64,000 nt of DNA from Dactylonectria macrodidyma (GCA_020744425.1 JAGMUV010000004.1:4464001-4528000), one strand, 5' to 3'. Numbered from the stretch's first letter, positions 45,101 to 57,803 are shown. Numbers and translations are program-made. The notes: generated by a model from the letters alone, not told the origin.

Positions 45101-46928
45101 ATGTCCTCTTTAAAGCATTCCTCTATAGGCCCTATCGTCGGCAATGTCACGGGAGATTGTATTCAGTACTTGGGTATCAAATATGCAACTCTCAAAGACC
45201 GATTCTCCCTTCCTGAGGAAGTCAAGTACAATGGATCAGGTCTGAATGCTGAATGTTTTGGGTTAGTTGCCATTACAGTTAGAGAGGTTTCATAAAAGCA
45301 CAGTTAACGAGCATCGGTAACTACACAGGCCACAGGTTGTGAGCCCGAAGGAGGGTGTCGATATGGAACTAAGCTTGATCGGGCAGTCTTTGCCCAAAGC
45401 CAACTTCCCAGGCATTAGTGATACGAACGGGCTCACTCTTAATATCACGGTCCCGCGCAGTCGAGAAGCAGAAGGCTCTACCACGAAGCTGCCAGTACTT
45501 GTCTTCGTACATGGTGGTGGGTATGCTATCGGTGGGAATTGGTGGCCTCAGTACGACTTTGCCAAGTTAGTAAAGCTGTCAACCGATGAGGGTACGCCCA
45601 TAATTGGCATAACTATCAACTACCGGATTGGAGTCCCAGGATTTCTAACTTCGCCTGAGCTGAGAGCTATGGGATACAAGCCAAACAATGGTCTTCGGGA
45701 TCAAAAATCGGCGCTTCGTTGGATCAAGAAGCATATAAATGGGTTTGGGGGGGACCCCGATAACATCACCGTAATGGGCGAGAGCGCTGGTGCAGGTAAG
45801 GCTTCGGCTTCTGTTTCGTCTTGAATGCCTCTTTAAATTCCCTGGGAATCAAAACTAATGTAGAGTGTCCTCCTTTAGTATCAACGGGATATCTGCTACT
45901 TTCAGATGAACCGGTGGCTAGGCGACTGATTTGTCTTGGTGGAACTCCGCCTTTAATGGGAATTTCATCTACAAATGCTGCCGATCAGAATTCTACGATC
46001 GTGAAAGGCTTGCTAGGGCTAGAAAATGTCCCTTCCACAGAGATCGTCACAAGATTGCTGCAGATGCCAAGCCAAGACCTTCTGAGCAAGATCTCGCCTG
46101 GCATTTCAATCGGTCCCGTTGAGGATGGCGATATTTTGCCAATGCAGTTCACATTTGGGGAATACGCGCAGCATGTACCCAAGATGCCCAGAACGCCACA
46201 AATTGAGAGCATCCTCCTGGGATACTCTAAATTAGACGTGAGTAACCCTAAAATCCTACCGCAAAGCATCACTTTGCGAAACATGAAGTAACAATACTCA
46301 GGCTAGCATAATGGCGTACTCAGGTCTGCTGCAGCGCACAAATGGGATAGCATCAGCCTTCCGCGAAAGTGCCTCCAGATGTCTTCAGGACTATCCGAAG
46401 GCACTCGCGTTGCTCCTTGACACATACTCGCTTTCTGAAGCACAGTCGGCCTCAACGAGCGATCAGGATGCCCTAATCAAGATCTTAGAGTTTTTCACCG
46501 ATGCAGTGTTCTTCTTGCCAACAATTCAGATTGGCAAGAAATTTCCTAATGAATCCTTTCTCATGGCGTTTAATGAACCGAACCCTTGGGAAGGGATTTT
46601 TAAGGGTCGCCCGTCGCATATCCTTGACGTAGCGTTTCTATTTCAGAACTTCAACCACCACCTTGATGAGCAGCAAAGAGCGACCGCAGTGGCCTTTGGA
46701 AAGGATATCATTGGCTTTGTGAATGGAACAAAGCCTTGGCGACCATTCAATCAAAACGGCAGCGGAATAGATCTTCTGGCGAATGGTAAGAGACAGTACG
46801 TTGAGTCCTCCATTGAGGGAACGAATCATGGTTCTTTCATCCTCCAGCTAGCGAATGACCCCGACGGACCGGGTATGGATAAGCTAATCCAGGTCTTCAC
46901 CGACTTCATGGCGGATGGCTCTAGCTAG
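45101..46928 (+). CDS. Type-B carboxylesterase
   Basis: Exons 45101-45261, 45329-45795, 45879-46237 and 46302-46928 give 537 aa, normal for PF00135. The oxyanion motif is VFVHGGGYAIGG, the catalytic serine is in VMGESAGA at the end of exon 2, and the family histidine is probably in SHILDVAFLF. No signal peptide is evident, so it is probably cytosolic. It would cleave carboxylic esters, for example of aromatic acids. The first intron uses a GTTAGT donor. TGCGGGGT lies 413 bp upstream, so it may belong to the same regulon as the cluster. No lesion is seen. Confidence 0.88.
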
Positions 46929-47484
46929 TCAACGAATGACATGACAAGGAGCCATAGTTGGATGAACTCTCATCGCCGCTATCATATCTGGGCTTCATTT
47001 GATACCGCGATCTCATCTGTGCATTATTCAGGTTATGTAGGCAACACTCGTGATTCATTCCAATGAAGAGAACACCCAAGAAACAAAGGAAACCGGTCAT
47101 TATTACATGTTGCATGCCACTCCTTGATGGAGACGAGGCGACACCGACGTTCATCTGCGATGGTGGAGCCAGGGGTAGCTTTTCATCTATTGTCCAATGA
47201 AGAATGGGTTAGGCCATCGCTAGAACCCGAAAAATTGGCCCTGTGGTGATCCTTCCAGCAATCTAGCGGGCCGGTTGGGGCCCTCCATCACCCAAATACT
47301 GGCCTAAGAATTATGCGGATGGAAGCATTAGTATTGTATTTACTGCTGGCAGCCACAGCATAACATGTGCCGACTCAGGGCTGTTCAAGGACTACCGTAT
47401 GTCGAAACCAAGCCATCCCATGTGCGGGTGATGTTTCAAGAAGCGGCAGAGACAGGATCGTTTCCGGGTAAAATGCCCTTGGGA
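46929..47484. other. Intergenic region, no gene recognised
   Basis: Only short open frames without known motifs are present. Confidence 0.4.
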
Positions 47485-47814
47485 TCAATTGAGATGAAGC
47501 GTTTGGGCACTTAAAGTACGATTTAAGATAAGCCGCGTAGACGAATCGTGTAGGGCATAGCAACCTAGGAGTGCCAGATTGATGCGATCGCGGTTGCTAA
47601 GCAGATCCAATTGAGCTGCCGTCTCGGAGGCATCCGTGAAGCAGCTGATATTATGTAGCTTGCCGAAGAGGTCTTTGCGACTGCCGAGGTAGTCCATTGC
47701 AAGGTCTCCAAGCTGCTGAAAGGGGATATGGAAGTCGCGATGATAGGCAATGGCGGATGCGTTCTCTGGATCGAACGGACCGACGATAGTCCTAACAATA
47801 GTAGGTGCAGCCAT
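47485..47814 (-). CDS. Hypothetical 109-residue protein
   Basis: An open frame starts MAAPTIVRTIVGPFDPENAS and reads like real protein in composition, but I recognise no family. A second frame covers the same bases and is less protein-like. It may be an exon or a fragment of a larger decayed gene. Its neighbours are a carboxylesterase and a dead P450. No signal peptide or membrane segment is seen. Confidence 0.3.
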   Translation of the reverse strand: MAAPTIVRTIVGPFDPENASAIAYHRDFHIPFQQLGDLAMDYLGSRKDLFGKLHNISCFTDASETAAQLDLLSNRDRINLALLGCYALHDSSTRLILNRTLSAQTLHLN

Positions 47815-48363
47815 TTTGAAGAAGGCCTAAAGGGGAAGAGAATCAGGGCCCGACTCCTGGGGCCGGCCAGCAAACAGGTAATATATTCATCAAGATATAA
47901 GCTTCCTAGCTGGCATGAGCTGGAAATGCTTAATCTTAGGCAACTGTGAAAGCATTGGGTTTAAGAAATGCTTAAAATGTGAAGAAAACTGTGTTTTTTT
48001 GACTTCGTGATAGCAGCAACTCGCCCTTGATGGAGCGGACAGCCAACTTAGAAGTACAATTTAAGATCAGTCCCGCAGAGAGCGGGCAACGAGGATACAT
48101 GGGAAAACCTCGGGCAGGCCCCGAGGCTCTGTCGGAATTTTGAGATTCAAGTGGAAAAGGCAGCAGATGATTAGGATATGTGATGTATATAAGCTCAGTC
48201 CAGAAACGGACAATAAATCAACTCTAGTCTTCCTAAACGTGCAAGCCAAGTTAAGAAAAATGTGAGAGTAGCGCAGCTCCAACTATCCGAGATAGCCCCA
48301 GTAGTGAATGGGGAGAGGGACTGGTATCAAATTTCACCTTCCCATCTCCAGAACAAAACTATT

Positions 48364-50062
48364 CTACTGATTTTTGTCTCATCTTAAGGGTTATGTACAT
48401 GTCTTTTTGAACGGAAAACCACTGCGACTTGATGTTAAAAGGATTCAGCTCGTTTGTAAACTTCGCTTCATACCGTCGCACAAAGTTAGCAATTAACTTA
48501 AAAATTTCAACTAGTGCGAGATTACGGCCGATACCAGTTCTCGAGCCGTAGCCAAACTGGGATAGAAATAAATATTAGAGTTGACACGCAATTATAAGGC
48601 CGTACCGGACGAGTAACATACCGTAACGTTGTACTTGTCCATCTCCCTCACCTCCATTTCGGTAACCTCCTTGCTAATGATCCACCGGCTTGGCTTCCAT
48701 TCATCCGCGTCAGCGTCGAATACTGATTTGTCTCTGTTCTGCGCGATTGGACTCATACTGATCGTGGCGCTGGAAGGAATGTAATGCCTGGCTATCTCGA
48801 CCCCGTTCTTAGGCGCCTCTCGTGGAAGTTGCCACAAGATGCTAGGGTGCAGCCTCAGGCCTTCCTTGACACAGGCATTCAGGTAGGGCAGTTTCTCGGC
48901 CACTAGGTACGGTATGACGCTGCCCCCGGGAGAATCGAAGCCTTGGGCGTATGCTTGGTCAACTTCGCCCCGTACACGCAAATAGTCATCCTGGTGGGCA
49001 ATTAATTGACCCAGAACTGAGCGGATTCCAACCGACGTCGTGTCTGCTCATGCGCCAATGATATTTCCCGTTTCGATCATAACTGACCCAATGGTTGCCT
49101 TGGACCCATCTGGCTCCAGCATGGCGATGAAGTGATCCAACATGTCCGGCGTACGCCCTGATCCCTCGGGCTCATTCAGACGATTTTGCATTTGTTGAAA
49201 GTTCCAGACCCGAAAGTCGTCGAAAGAGTTTGGTTCTCCTCGGCTCATGAATTTCAGTATTAGCTGAGTGATGAAGTTGTTGATCCATTTCATCTGACCA
49301 GGGACGTATCCCAAATTGGCCATCTGGTAAGAGCCGGCATGGATAGATTGAATGATGCTCTTAATATCCGTGGCATCTCTGACGAACCCGATTGGAAAAC
49401 CCAAGGCAATCTTACCCACCACGTCGAATGCAAAGTATGAGGCCAGTCGTGCATGTCGAGTGCCTTTCCTGAGATTTCAAAGCTATCCAATTGCTCCCAA
49501 ACACCGGTTGCAATCTCTTGAAGCTGGGCCTTAAGCGAAAGAATACTCGACATACTATAAGCGCCAGCAACACGTTTCCTAAGAAAGGCATACTCCCTGG
49601 GTTCGGTGGTGTTGAAAAACTGGTAGCAATATGATCTCAACCAATGCGCAACAGAAAATGGCTTGGAATCGTACATACCGAGTCTCTAAAACCAGGTACC
49701 CTCCAAGTATCATACCACCTTGTCTTATTCCCAGAAGTTAGATGGCCATGCTTCAAAGTCCAAGTACGACAAGGTTCTCGAGCCAGACTCATACCTTCCG
49801 GGTTCCTTTCCCATGGCCATACACCTCGACGCGGCCTTTCTTATCAACGATGCTCAATTCGTTGGGAGACACTCTGAGAACTGGACCATAGGTCTTGTGC
49901 AACTTTAAGATGTCTTGGTGCCAGTTACCCTTGGCATACTTGGTGGTGCGCCACAGCTCGGTGATTCGAGCAAGGAAGGGTCCCGGGATTCGTCTTAGCG
50001 TGTGTATATAAAGTCTGTAGAATATAACCACCAAGAAAGTGCTGGTGCCAAACAGCAGGAGC
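48364..50062 (-). pseudogene. Pisatin-demethylase-like cytochrome P450, inactivated
   Basis: The N-terminal anchor and RRIPGPFLARITELWR near 49990 lead into KTYGPVLRVSPNELS. FDVVGKIALGFPIG (near 49410), the I-helix IIGA-ADTTS (near 49045), KEGLRLHPSILW (near 48870) and FGYGSRTGIGRNLALVE (near 48540) follow. The haem ligand, cysteine in this family, is glycine (TGT to GGT). A TGA stands inside the I-helix motif near 49048. A one-base deletion lies near 49450. The upstream frame has a stop instead of a start codon. Members of this group hydroxylate or demethylate plant phenolics; this copy cannot bind haem. Confidence 0.85.
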
Positions 50063-51629
50063 AGGAGGACTTTTTAGGATCGTTTAAGGCTGGAAGCCGT
50101 CGCGGCCAACTCCTTCGTCAAGTCGATTAACGTCATCGTCCAGGGAGTTGGTGACTACCAGGTGTCGAGGCCAGCCGCTTGCCGAACGTGTCAAAGAAGC
50201 GGTTTATGTTGCTTGGTTGGTTGATTAGACTCCAAGTTCGATCACCAGCATCTGCTTGCTGTTTTATTTCATTCTTTTGTGTAAGCTCATTGATCCGGAG
50301 AGGCGTGTATTTCCGCAATGCGGGGCTGTCGTTCAGGATGCTAGCTGCTACCCCGCCGGGCCCTCGGCAAGAAAAGTTTCCTGAGAATCCGGGGAGGACA
50401 GACAAAAGTCACGCCCCTACCCCACATGGGATATGGACGGCTGCTACGTTTCGTTTTGTGGAGGTGCTTAGCAAGGGATTGTTTATGGCGTTGAAGGCAT
50501 TGAGGGATTCTTCTCTGGTCTTCAGAACATCATCAACGACTACCAAATTGGCTCTTCTGAGATATGGAATGAAGACGAATGCGGAATTCGCATTGGATGC
50601 CTTTGGGAACGCATTCAGGTCCTTGTGGTCCGCGCAACCCGCTCTCAACGCCCTGGAGTTGCTGATCCATAGAACCGCGAGTCCTGCACCCAAATTGGGG
50701 CCGCCAATATTCTCGGGACTAGTATCCCTCCTTGGCTTATCTTGAAGGTGTTGTCAACGGAGTCATGGGCCGAAATTGATGCTATTCCAGGTATGCGGTT
50801 TGCACAGTCAGACACTGGCTTCTTTCTTTCAACGCATTTTCCTGGCTTTCTTCAGTACAGGCCAGAGCACAAGCAGACTTGCGTATTGTAATATGCTGAA
50901 GTAATATCACACTGTGCTAAAGTGCTAAAGTGATATATATGACCGTGAATATATAAGTTATCACGATAGCTAAAATGCTATCGCCGTGACTACCACTGCA
51001 GCACCCTTATCTGACAAGGCCATCTAATCTTATCTACTTTTATTAGATCTCCTGTCATTAGCTTTTGCAACACCCCTATTGGCTTGTGTCATCGTGCACA
51101 GACCATCGAGACGCACAATGAGACATTTCCTTCCGCGTTGGCCTTTCTCGTTCCATTCTGGCGTTGCCTCTGAACAGAGTCAGTGACCTCGTACTGGAAG
51201 GTTGAGGATACAGGAGACATGTGAGACTCCAAGGTCGAAATGGTCCTCGGACTGTTGCACGATCAAGATGCTGCTTTTTACATCTGTGGTGCTGCGACTA
51301 TGGCGAGGGAGGTTGGGAACTCGTTGAGTCAGTCTATGCATGGGACTAGGGGCTGGTCTGATGTCCAGGCTAATAAGTGGTGGGCGAAGCAGAAGAATGG
51401 ACATCGTTGGTTCGAGGATGTTTGGAGGTGAGGGATGTTGGGAAATAGTCGCATAAAGCACTGAAAAGGGATACGGTTTGAATAGTACGGATGAATGGAT
51501 AGATGAGCGGTTAGCACAAATAGACAACGGATTAGACATGATTAGCGGTATCTTTCAAGGCCCCCTATCGACTATGAGACTTTACAAAAAATTATTACTG
51601 GCAAGGAACATCCTTAGTGGGATTCAAAG
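50063..51629. other. Unassigned region
   Basis: Overlapping frames at 50133-50745 on both strands could be remains of a gene, possibly minus-strand with an intron near 50400, but no family is recognisable. TGCGGGGC occurs at about 50319. Nothing is recognised from 50760 to 51629. Confidence 0.3.
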
Positions 51630-51631
51630 TA

Positions 51632-53001
51632 CAGTTTTAGGCCAAAAGTCTCCGTACACCCCCGCACACGGCGCCATACCACAATCATCACCACTAACTT
51701 CAAAGTGCAATAACATTTTCAATTTAGACGCAAAATCAGAATAAAATATATCACTAGATAGCCCGCGTCATGCCATTCAATATATTGTATACCAACCTCG
51801 CGTATGACGAACAGCGTGCAAGCGGCGCGGCATAGAGTCAATCAGCGCCGAAACGCGTGTCTGATCTAATGCACCACACGCCTCATGCACACATCTGCCC
51901 AACTCTGGCCTGTCTTCGGCGTTATCTTTAAGGTGCCAAATATGAGGGTGCATCAAGCGTAATTTAGCCTTAAGCATGTTCCAAACCTCCTCAATTGGAT
52001 TCAAGTCCGGGGACAAAGGAGGCCAGTGGATGCACTCAATTCCACGGGTCTGCAGCCAAGTTCGAGTGCTTCTTGCGGTTTGAATACGTGCGTTATCCTG
52101 CTGAAAACGCTGAGACCCATTAAATGCAGGAAGGAGTCCCTCTCCTAGTGCCCATTGATATGACTAGGCCATATATCCGTTCTTAGGTGGTCTTGGATCT
52201 CTTCTCATATTAATAAGCGATGTTCTTCCTAATTTCCACACTGCCGCCCAGAACATAAGGGAAAATGTTGCTGTTACATGTCTCTCCTGATTTAGAAATT
52301 CCTTATCATACTCATCTTTAGGCTCACGGAAGAACCAGGCATTGGGGTAAGTCGATTGAGTGCACTGAAACCTCGTCCGAAAACATCACCTACTTCTGTA
52401 TAAGTATGTCAGAGGCTGTAACTTTAGAACCACATACCTCCACCAATTCTGCGCCTTTGGGGACCCAGTAACGTACAAACTGACGACTAGCTCGAGTTGA
52501 TTCTTCTGTTATGTTTTGTCCTTTTTAGACCTCTATTTGCGCGCCCAATACTGTCGTATAACCCGGCGGAGCATAAGGGTGCTCACCGCACTACCCAACT
52601 CAGATTTGAGGGCATCCCATGTGATGTCGCGATCTTTCTTAGCCAATCGTATTACATATCGTATCTCTAATTGTGTAAGCCTATTGGGCCAGCCGGGACT
52701 ATGCATATCCGGAACTGTAAAGTGCTCATTAAAGTGATCTTTGATGTATTGGATTGATAAGTGGCTAGTGTTAAATTTAGCTGCGACTTTACGCAGGCTT
52801 TGTCCGTCCGCCAACATGCCTAGGATGGCCGCTCTAGCGGCAGGACTAGATTCATGGTTATATTAACGATTTCCGCTTATTTTAACACCAAAATCGCGTG
52901 GTTCTGACATCTTGATGTAATGTTGAAGGGAGGATATCTTGCGCAAGATAGCGTGCCGACACGTGATGCGGGGGTGTATGGAGACTTTTGGCCTAAACCT
53001 G
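51632..53001 (-). mobile_element. Tc1-like transposon, decayed
   Basis: 1370 bp flanked by TA (51630-51631, 53002-53003). Terminal inverted repeats start CAGTTTTAGGCCAAAAG on the left and CAGGTTTAGGCCAAAAG on the right and run about 40 bp, ending near CCCCCGCA. The size and TA site fit Tc1/mariner. Confidence 0.85.
51777..52820 (-). pseudogene. Tc1-type transposase, degenerate
   Basis: The N-terminal helix-turn-helix part (MLADGQSLRKVAAKFNTSHL, near 52817) and a second helical part (RLTQLEIRYVIRLAKKDRD) are followed by broken frames. The C-terminal DDE_3 block SPDLNPIEEVWNMLKAKL lies near 51960-52013. Stops and shifts separate them, so it is not functional. The family call is firm. Confidence 0.8.
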
Positions 53002-53347
53002 TATTTATTCCAACCATTTTGCGCAGATTCAAGCATCTCACGTAGCGTTTAAATGTCAAGGGTAGATACGATCATAGTATTGTAAGACTACCTAGGGCTT
53101 TGGCTAAATTGCCTCTGTTAGAAGTACCTAGCTGTTACTCGAATAGTCCATAACGGGCCTATAATGGTAATAAACTTCATAGAGCTCTTAGGATTACTCG
53201 CAATCAAGCTTGACTCTATCCCCTCGTGCACTAAGAGAGATGTTAGTTTATCAGAAGGTTGACGGTCTTTAATTAGACTGGCAAGGTACATACGCAGTTA
53301 ACATAGCATGTCTATAAGTAAATTAGTTTCCATTATCAATCACCTTA

Positions 53348-53700
53348 CTAATTATGCCGTGTGCTTACCTGGCATCCACCACTTGCAACACACCCATCAC
53401 AGGCAGGAACATTCTGGCATCGTTGTCCCTAATTTTGAGTTAGAGCATAATGAAATCAGATACTGGAAGGGCTCTATTATAGCAACTTACCGAGCCGCAA
53501 AATCCTGGCGCATTATTACAAAACTAGCCGAAAACTCAGCCTTGTGATGCCATGAAAGACCTATTTTTACTTACATCAGTACCTGCCCGGCAAGCCTGAG
53601 GATGGTCTAAAGATCCGCTAGTATTGCAAACGACCCTTCGTCGGCACTGGGCTTGAGCTAATGCAGCGAAGAGCATGACAGTAAGATGGTAGATCTTCAT
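53348..53700 (-). CDS. Small secreted cysteine-rich protein, effector-like
   Basis: Exons 53700-53575, 53523-53491 and 53428-53348 join in phase 0 to 79 aa. The first 18 residues (MKIYHLTVMLFAALAQAQ) look like a signal peptide with cleavage after AQAQ. The mature part of about 61 residues has nine cysteines, including FCNNAPGFCGS from the 33 nt middle exon and CQNVPACDGCVASGGC. The gene is too small for a simple open-frame search. An intron could also start at GTAAGC (53368), in which case the last seven residues change. No family is recognised. Size, signal and cysteine density suggest an apoplastic effector, antimicrobial or toxin-like protein; this is inference. Confidence 0.6.
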
Positions 53701-55579
53701 TGTGCTGGGTGGTATGTTGGAATGTTGTTAATAGTAAGAAGTAAGGTCGAGAGCATGGGCGCGAGCAAAACTCCTGTGTTGGGAACTTGGAAGTTTTTAT
53801 CATGGGAAAGTTAGACGGATTTGCTCAGGGGTTATATAGAAACGGGAGGCATTCCGATACGAGGTCTTTCAAGGCTAGGATCTACAGGTGTCATTCATGT
53901 CCCCAAGGGTCCCAACGGCCCACTAATGACAAAGGTTTGCTAACAAACACTTCTGTCAACACTAGCAGGCTACAACAACGGAGTATATCCCTAAAGCGTT
54001 GTTGGGCTATACAGGGGGCCCAGAACTATGCATTATGGTTTCCTCAAAGCGCCGTAAGAAAGGCCAGCATTTGCGAGCGGCCCCAACATGGGGGGAAGGG
54101 GGGCCCTTGGGGTTCCTGCAAAAGGTTAGTAGAGTGGGATACTGTTTCTATACGATACAGCCGATACTCGTATTTTGACTTGGCGATTGTGGACGGGAAG
54201 GTCTGGTGGCCGTGATGTTTTGGCAATTCTCAGGGTCAGAAGATGTAAGAGAAAGCCAGGGATGACTGAACAGGACTACAAAGGTTAATATACTTGGTTA
54301 ATACCAATGTGAACGCAGAAACTGAGGCATTCTATCCCAAGAGGAGGGCTACTGTAGATAGCTAGTCCGATACAGCCCCTCCTCTGTGCAAGGAGTTTCA
54401 GAGGAGGTGAGATGCCGAATGACAGCCAGTGGCTAGGCCACTTTGGGCTTTCCGGTTTTGTTTAGTGATGGCCGGCCTGAGTTCTACTAACGGGGCTTTC
54501 CCCGTCTGACAAATGCGTTTCTCCGGACCATCGGTAAACACAACGGGCAGTGCTAAGGCTCAAGTAGCGGAAAGACGGATTAATCAATGAAGCCATGGCC
54601 GGGCGCCATAGTGTGTCGAGTGACTGGACGAGCACAACCTGTTATGTTAATGGTGCACGTACTGCAACGAAACTACGAATCGGGACGTGAACTCATGAAA
54701 ACTTGATTGAACAGCATTAGGGTCTTGGCCAGCTATGGGTTTAACTTGCAATTTCTACTCCTTTGATAACACGTTTACCCTGGATCCAACTCCAGGAGCT
54801 ACAAAGACAGCTAGTTGGCCAATCTGGCGGTGTTCTTAGGACGAATGGCAGAAACTAAAGAAACCTAATGCAATGTGGGACGTTTTGTGTGGCTTGGCAT
54901 CTCTTCTAAGAGACACTAGGCTACTCTAGGGAATGGCAATGGCAGCTGAACCAAACCTTGAGAAAGGCTGGGACAAGGATCCAAAAGCAAATTTAGCTTC
55001 GATAATAGTTCAGGGAATAGAATTGCAGGAGGCGAGGGCTGCTGTAGGGATGCCAGCCCGCGCGGGGACCGTGACTCCGAGGATGAACACCGCCAGTTCC
55101 ACTCATGCATGATTACTTCTAAACGCACTACTCCGTACTTTCTAGGCCGACGGTCTCCTCGCCTCGGTGTTTTAGCATCCCCCGGAACCCCGCCGAGCTG
55201 CAATCCCCTAGCTCCGTGCTAGAGGTCGGAAATTCTGACAATAGCTTGTCCACGGAATGAGCCAGGCATCGGCCACTGACTTTCATGCGGGGTAGCGGGC
55301 TCAGCCGAGAACGAAGCCGATAATAAACCAGCCGAGGTCCGGAATAAACTCTAAATTAGGTCACTGCTCCCATGCGTTAGGGCATGCAAAGGCGTCATAT
55401 GAGCACGAGCCTGCAGGGGCGAGGCGTCGGAGGGCTACTATGGTATGATAGTGTCTTAGGCTAAGCGGCAATGAAAAGAAACAGGCTTTACTAATAGGCG
55501 ACTTACAGCTATAAGGACGACTATGGGTTGTATATGAAGCTAGAAACCAGCTTGCGACTAGCTCGGCTATAGAGTTATA
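53701..55579. other. Long region without recognised gene
   Basis: Scattered short frames (for example 53787-54215 plus, 54916-55203 minus) have no known motif. A TGCGGGGT octamer at 55286-55293 has no gene beside it. Confidence 0.4.
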
Positions 55580-56650
55580 TTAGAGAGAGGATGGAAATTT
55601 GGCTGTATCTGTAGCTGCAGGGATAGCAGCTGTGTCAGGGGTAGCAGCTGTGTTAGGGCTATCGGATTTTCCTTGGAAGGTTGAAAAGGTGCTCTTTGTG
55701 ATAGGGGACTGTTTTCCCTGTTCTAACAGTTCGCTGATAACAAAGCCGTCCGGGACCTTCTTCTTCCATTCCTTATTATCAGACCTAGCTAGGCCTCTAA
55801 TCTTCCTATCCCAATAGATATAAAATAAGACATTAATCGGTCTGACAGCTTTAAGGAAATCGAGGGTTGGTCTGATATCCTGAGAGTCAGGAAGGTCGAG
55901 GGTCTTAGCCCCTGTCAGGACCATCTGCCAGATAGTGATCCAAGTCTCTAGCTTTGTCCGGTTGGGCTCTTGAGTGTCAGACAGGAAGAAGTGGTTGATG
56001 CAGCTTGGTGACGATGGAAGATCTTGCCTTTTCTCTCTGTCTAGGGGGAAGGAAGCTAGCTATTCATCCCTGATGATCCGGCTGATCTGGACACCCTTGA
56101 ACTGATAATGCCATCATAAGCCGTCAATCTAGGTTGTTGAGGTCTGTCTAGGTTGTTGAGGGTGGACTAGGTTTGAAGTCTCTTTCTAGGTTCAAAGGGA
56201 AACACTATATCGATCCGGCCCTATGCACAACTAGCTTTCCTTATCGGTCCGTCTGACATTGAGGATAGCCTTCATCTGTGTCAGGACCTCCCTTTCTCTG
56301 TCATAGCCGGTGGGCTCAACCCGAGCCCGCAAGAGAGCTAGTTGTATGGCTACATCTTTGGCCCGTTGGATAGTCCGATGATAGCTGCCGACTGTGGCGA
56401 GGATGTAATCCCTTAGAGCAGCTAGGGCCTTAGACTGATCCTTCTACCTAGCTAGCTCAAGCTTGTAGTTATCAACTAGCAAGCTATAGATCCGGATCTC
56501 TGCTTGGTCTAGGTCTGAGAGCTTGGTAGCTCCGGCTTTTGTAGCTGAGATGGTGGGCTTGACAGGCTTTTTGAAAGGTGGCTTCAAAGCCGAGGGTATA
56601 GCCGGGCCAATAAGATCCCACACATCCCGCTGTGACGTAAAGGACTCCAT
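55580..56650 (-). pseudogene. Ty1/copia gag, broken by a nested solo LTR
   Basis: On the minus strand, MESFTSQRDVWDLIGPAIPS starts at 56650. The frame runs to a TAG after LELAR (56444), continues recognisably to about 56264, is cut by the 284 bp LTR, and resumes with TLDLPDSQDIRPTLDFL and IYWDRKIRGLARSDNKEW down to about 55580. Read with its upstream LTR and primer-binding site it is a decayed copia gag. No pol part is present in the window, so the element is truncated. Confidence 0.65.
55975..56258. mobile_element. Solo LTR nested in copia gag
   Basis: 284 bp, starting TGTCAGACAGG and ending CCGTCTGACA, with the 5 bp duplication TTGAG at 55970-55974 and 56259-56263. Same family as the insert at 29914-30215. 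Confidence 0.88.
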
Positions 56651-56903
56651 GATATCGATCTATAGTTGCCAGTTGCCGGGTCCTTCGAGAATGACCCGGG
56701 AAGAGAAATCCTATCTAGCTGTGGTCTCCATCGTAGATAGCAGTAGAAGGAGGCTAACTAGGCGATCTGAGAGTCCCAGACTCTAGGAAGGTGATCTAGA
56801 GAGTGGTCTAGCTATAGAGCTAGGAGGGGTCTAGAAAAGAGGTCTAGAGGGTAACAGGGATCTGATGCAAGACTAGTCAGAGCTGGCAAGCCGGGCTCAT
56901 AAC

Positions 56904-57185
56904 TATTAGACAGTTATGGGTTTGCGGGAACAGCTTTTGAGGCGATGGAATCTCTTGTCCTTTTTTTGCCTAGTTGGACGATAGCAAGCTATTTCATCCC
57001 TAGAGATCGGTCTGATCTTCGGGCCCGTTCGGCCGCTGATTCCGGCGGGAGCCGGAGATCTAGTCCGTTGACTCCGCCGGAGACCCGGGATCCCGTACGG
57101 AGCCGGGGGTCCGGTTTGAACCTACGCACGCATCCGAAAACCTAAATCATAGTCTTATCTGACCTTTCAGACCTGTTCGTCTGAC
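56904..57185 (-). mobile_element. Copia-type LTR with adjacent primer-binding site
   Basis: 282 bp with ends TATTAGACAG and GTCTGACA, distantly like the solo LTRs. Read on the minus strand it is followed at once by GTTATGAGCCCGGC (56903 downward). This matches the anticodon region of initiator tRNA-Met, the half-tRNA primer used by copia elements. The gag at 56650 follows in the correct direction. Confidence 0.75.
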
Positions 57186-57801
57186 ATGAAACAGGCAAAT
57201 CGACTTACACCGGACTTCCGTCTCCTGGATATGTGTGCTACATAGAGGTGCCGTTCCCACAAACAAACCACCAGAGACGGGCAATTTCTTTACATTCCAA
57301 TCGATACCAACGTTACTAGTTTGGCAAATTGCAACTGGCGAATTTGAGTCAAATTGGAAGGAACGAAGAACAACGAGGCGGTCGGTGCACAGCAGCCTTA
57401 CAATGAAGACATCGTTAGCAAACACGACGTTAGTCCGCTTTCACGATGATAGCTCAACTAGAGCGTTGTAGCATCAGGCTGGGAGAAAACCTTGGAAATA
57501 GATCCGCTGTCAATCTGGACTGGCCCGTGTTATCTTTCTCCAAGGGCCGTCCTCAATACTTCCCCAAACATGTTCCTGCTTGGCATTCCCCCATGCGCCT
57601 TTAACCTCTTCATTATGACGTATTGTAGACCCTGGTTTGAGATTGCGGCTGTGACTGGCTGACCCACTTAATAGTAAGCTGACAGCGCCCACCCTAATTG
57701 CAAGGTGTACCCTGGGGCTTGAGTAAGCAGACTCCCATAGTGAGCACTGGGAAGAGGGGAAGCATAAAGCTAGCTGAGTCTGCTTATTCAAGCCCCTCCA
57801 G
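57186..57801. other. Intergenic region, no gene recognised
   Basis: Only short frames without motifs. Confidence 0.4.
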
Positions 57802-57803
57802 TA

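Noticed and set aside
50179..50745. 188-codon plus-strand open frame
   Set aside because: Its composition is not protein-like, and overlapping minus-strand frames look equally good. No domain is recognised on either strand.
53787..54215. 142-codon plus-strand open frame
   Set aside because: No recognisable domain; it overlaps the upstream region of the minus-strand secreted-protein gene.
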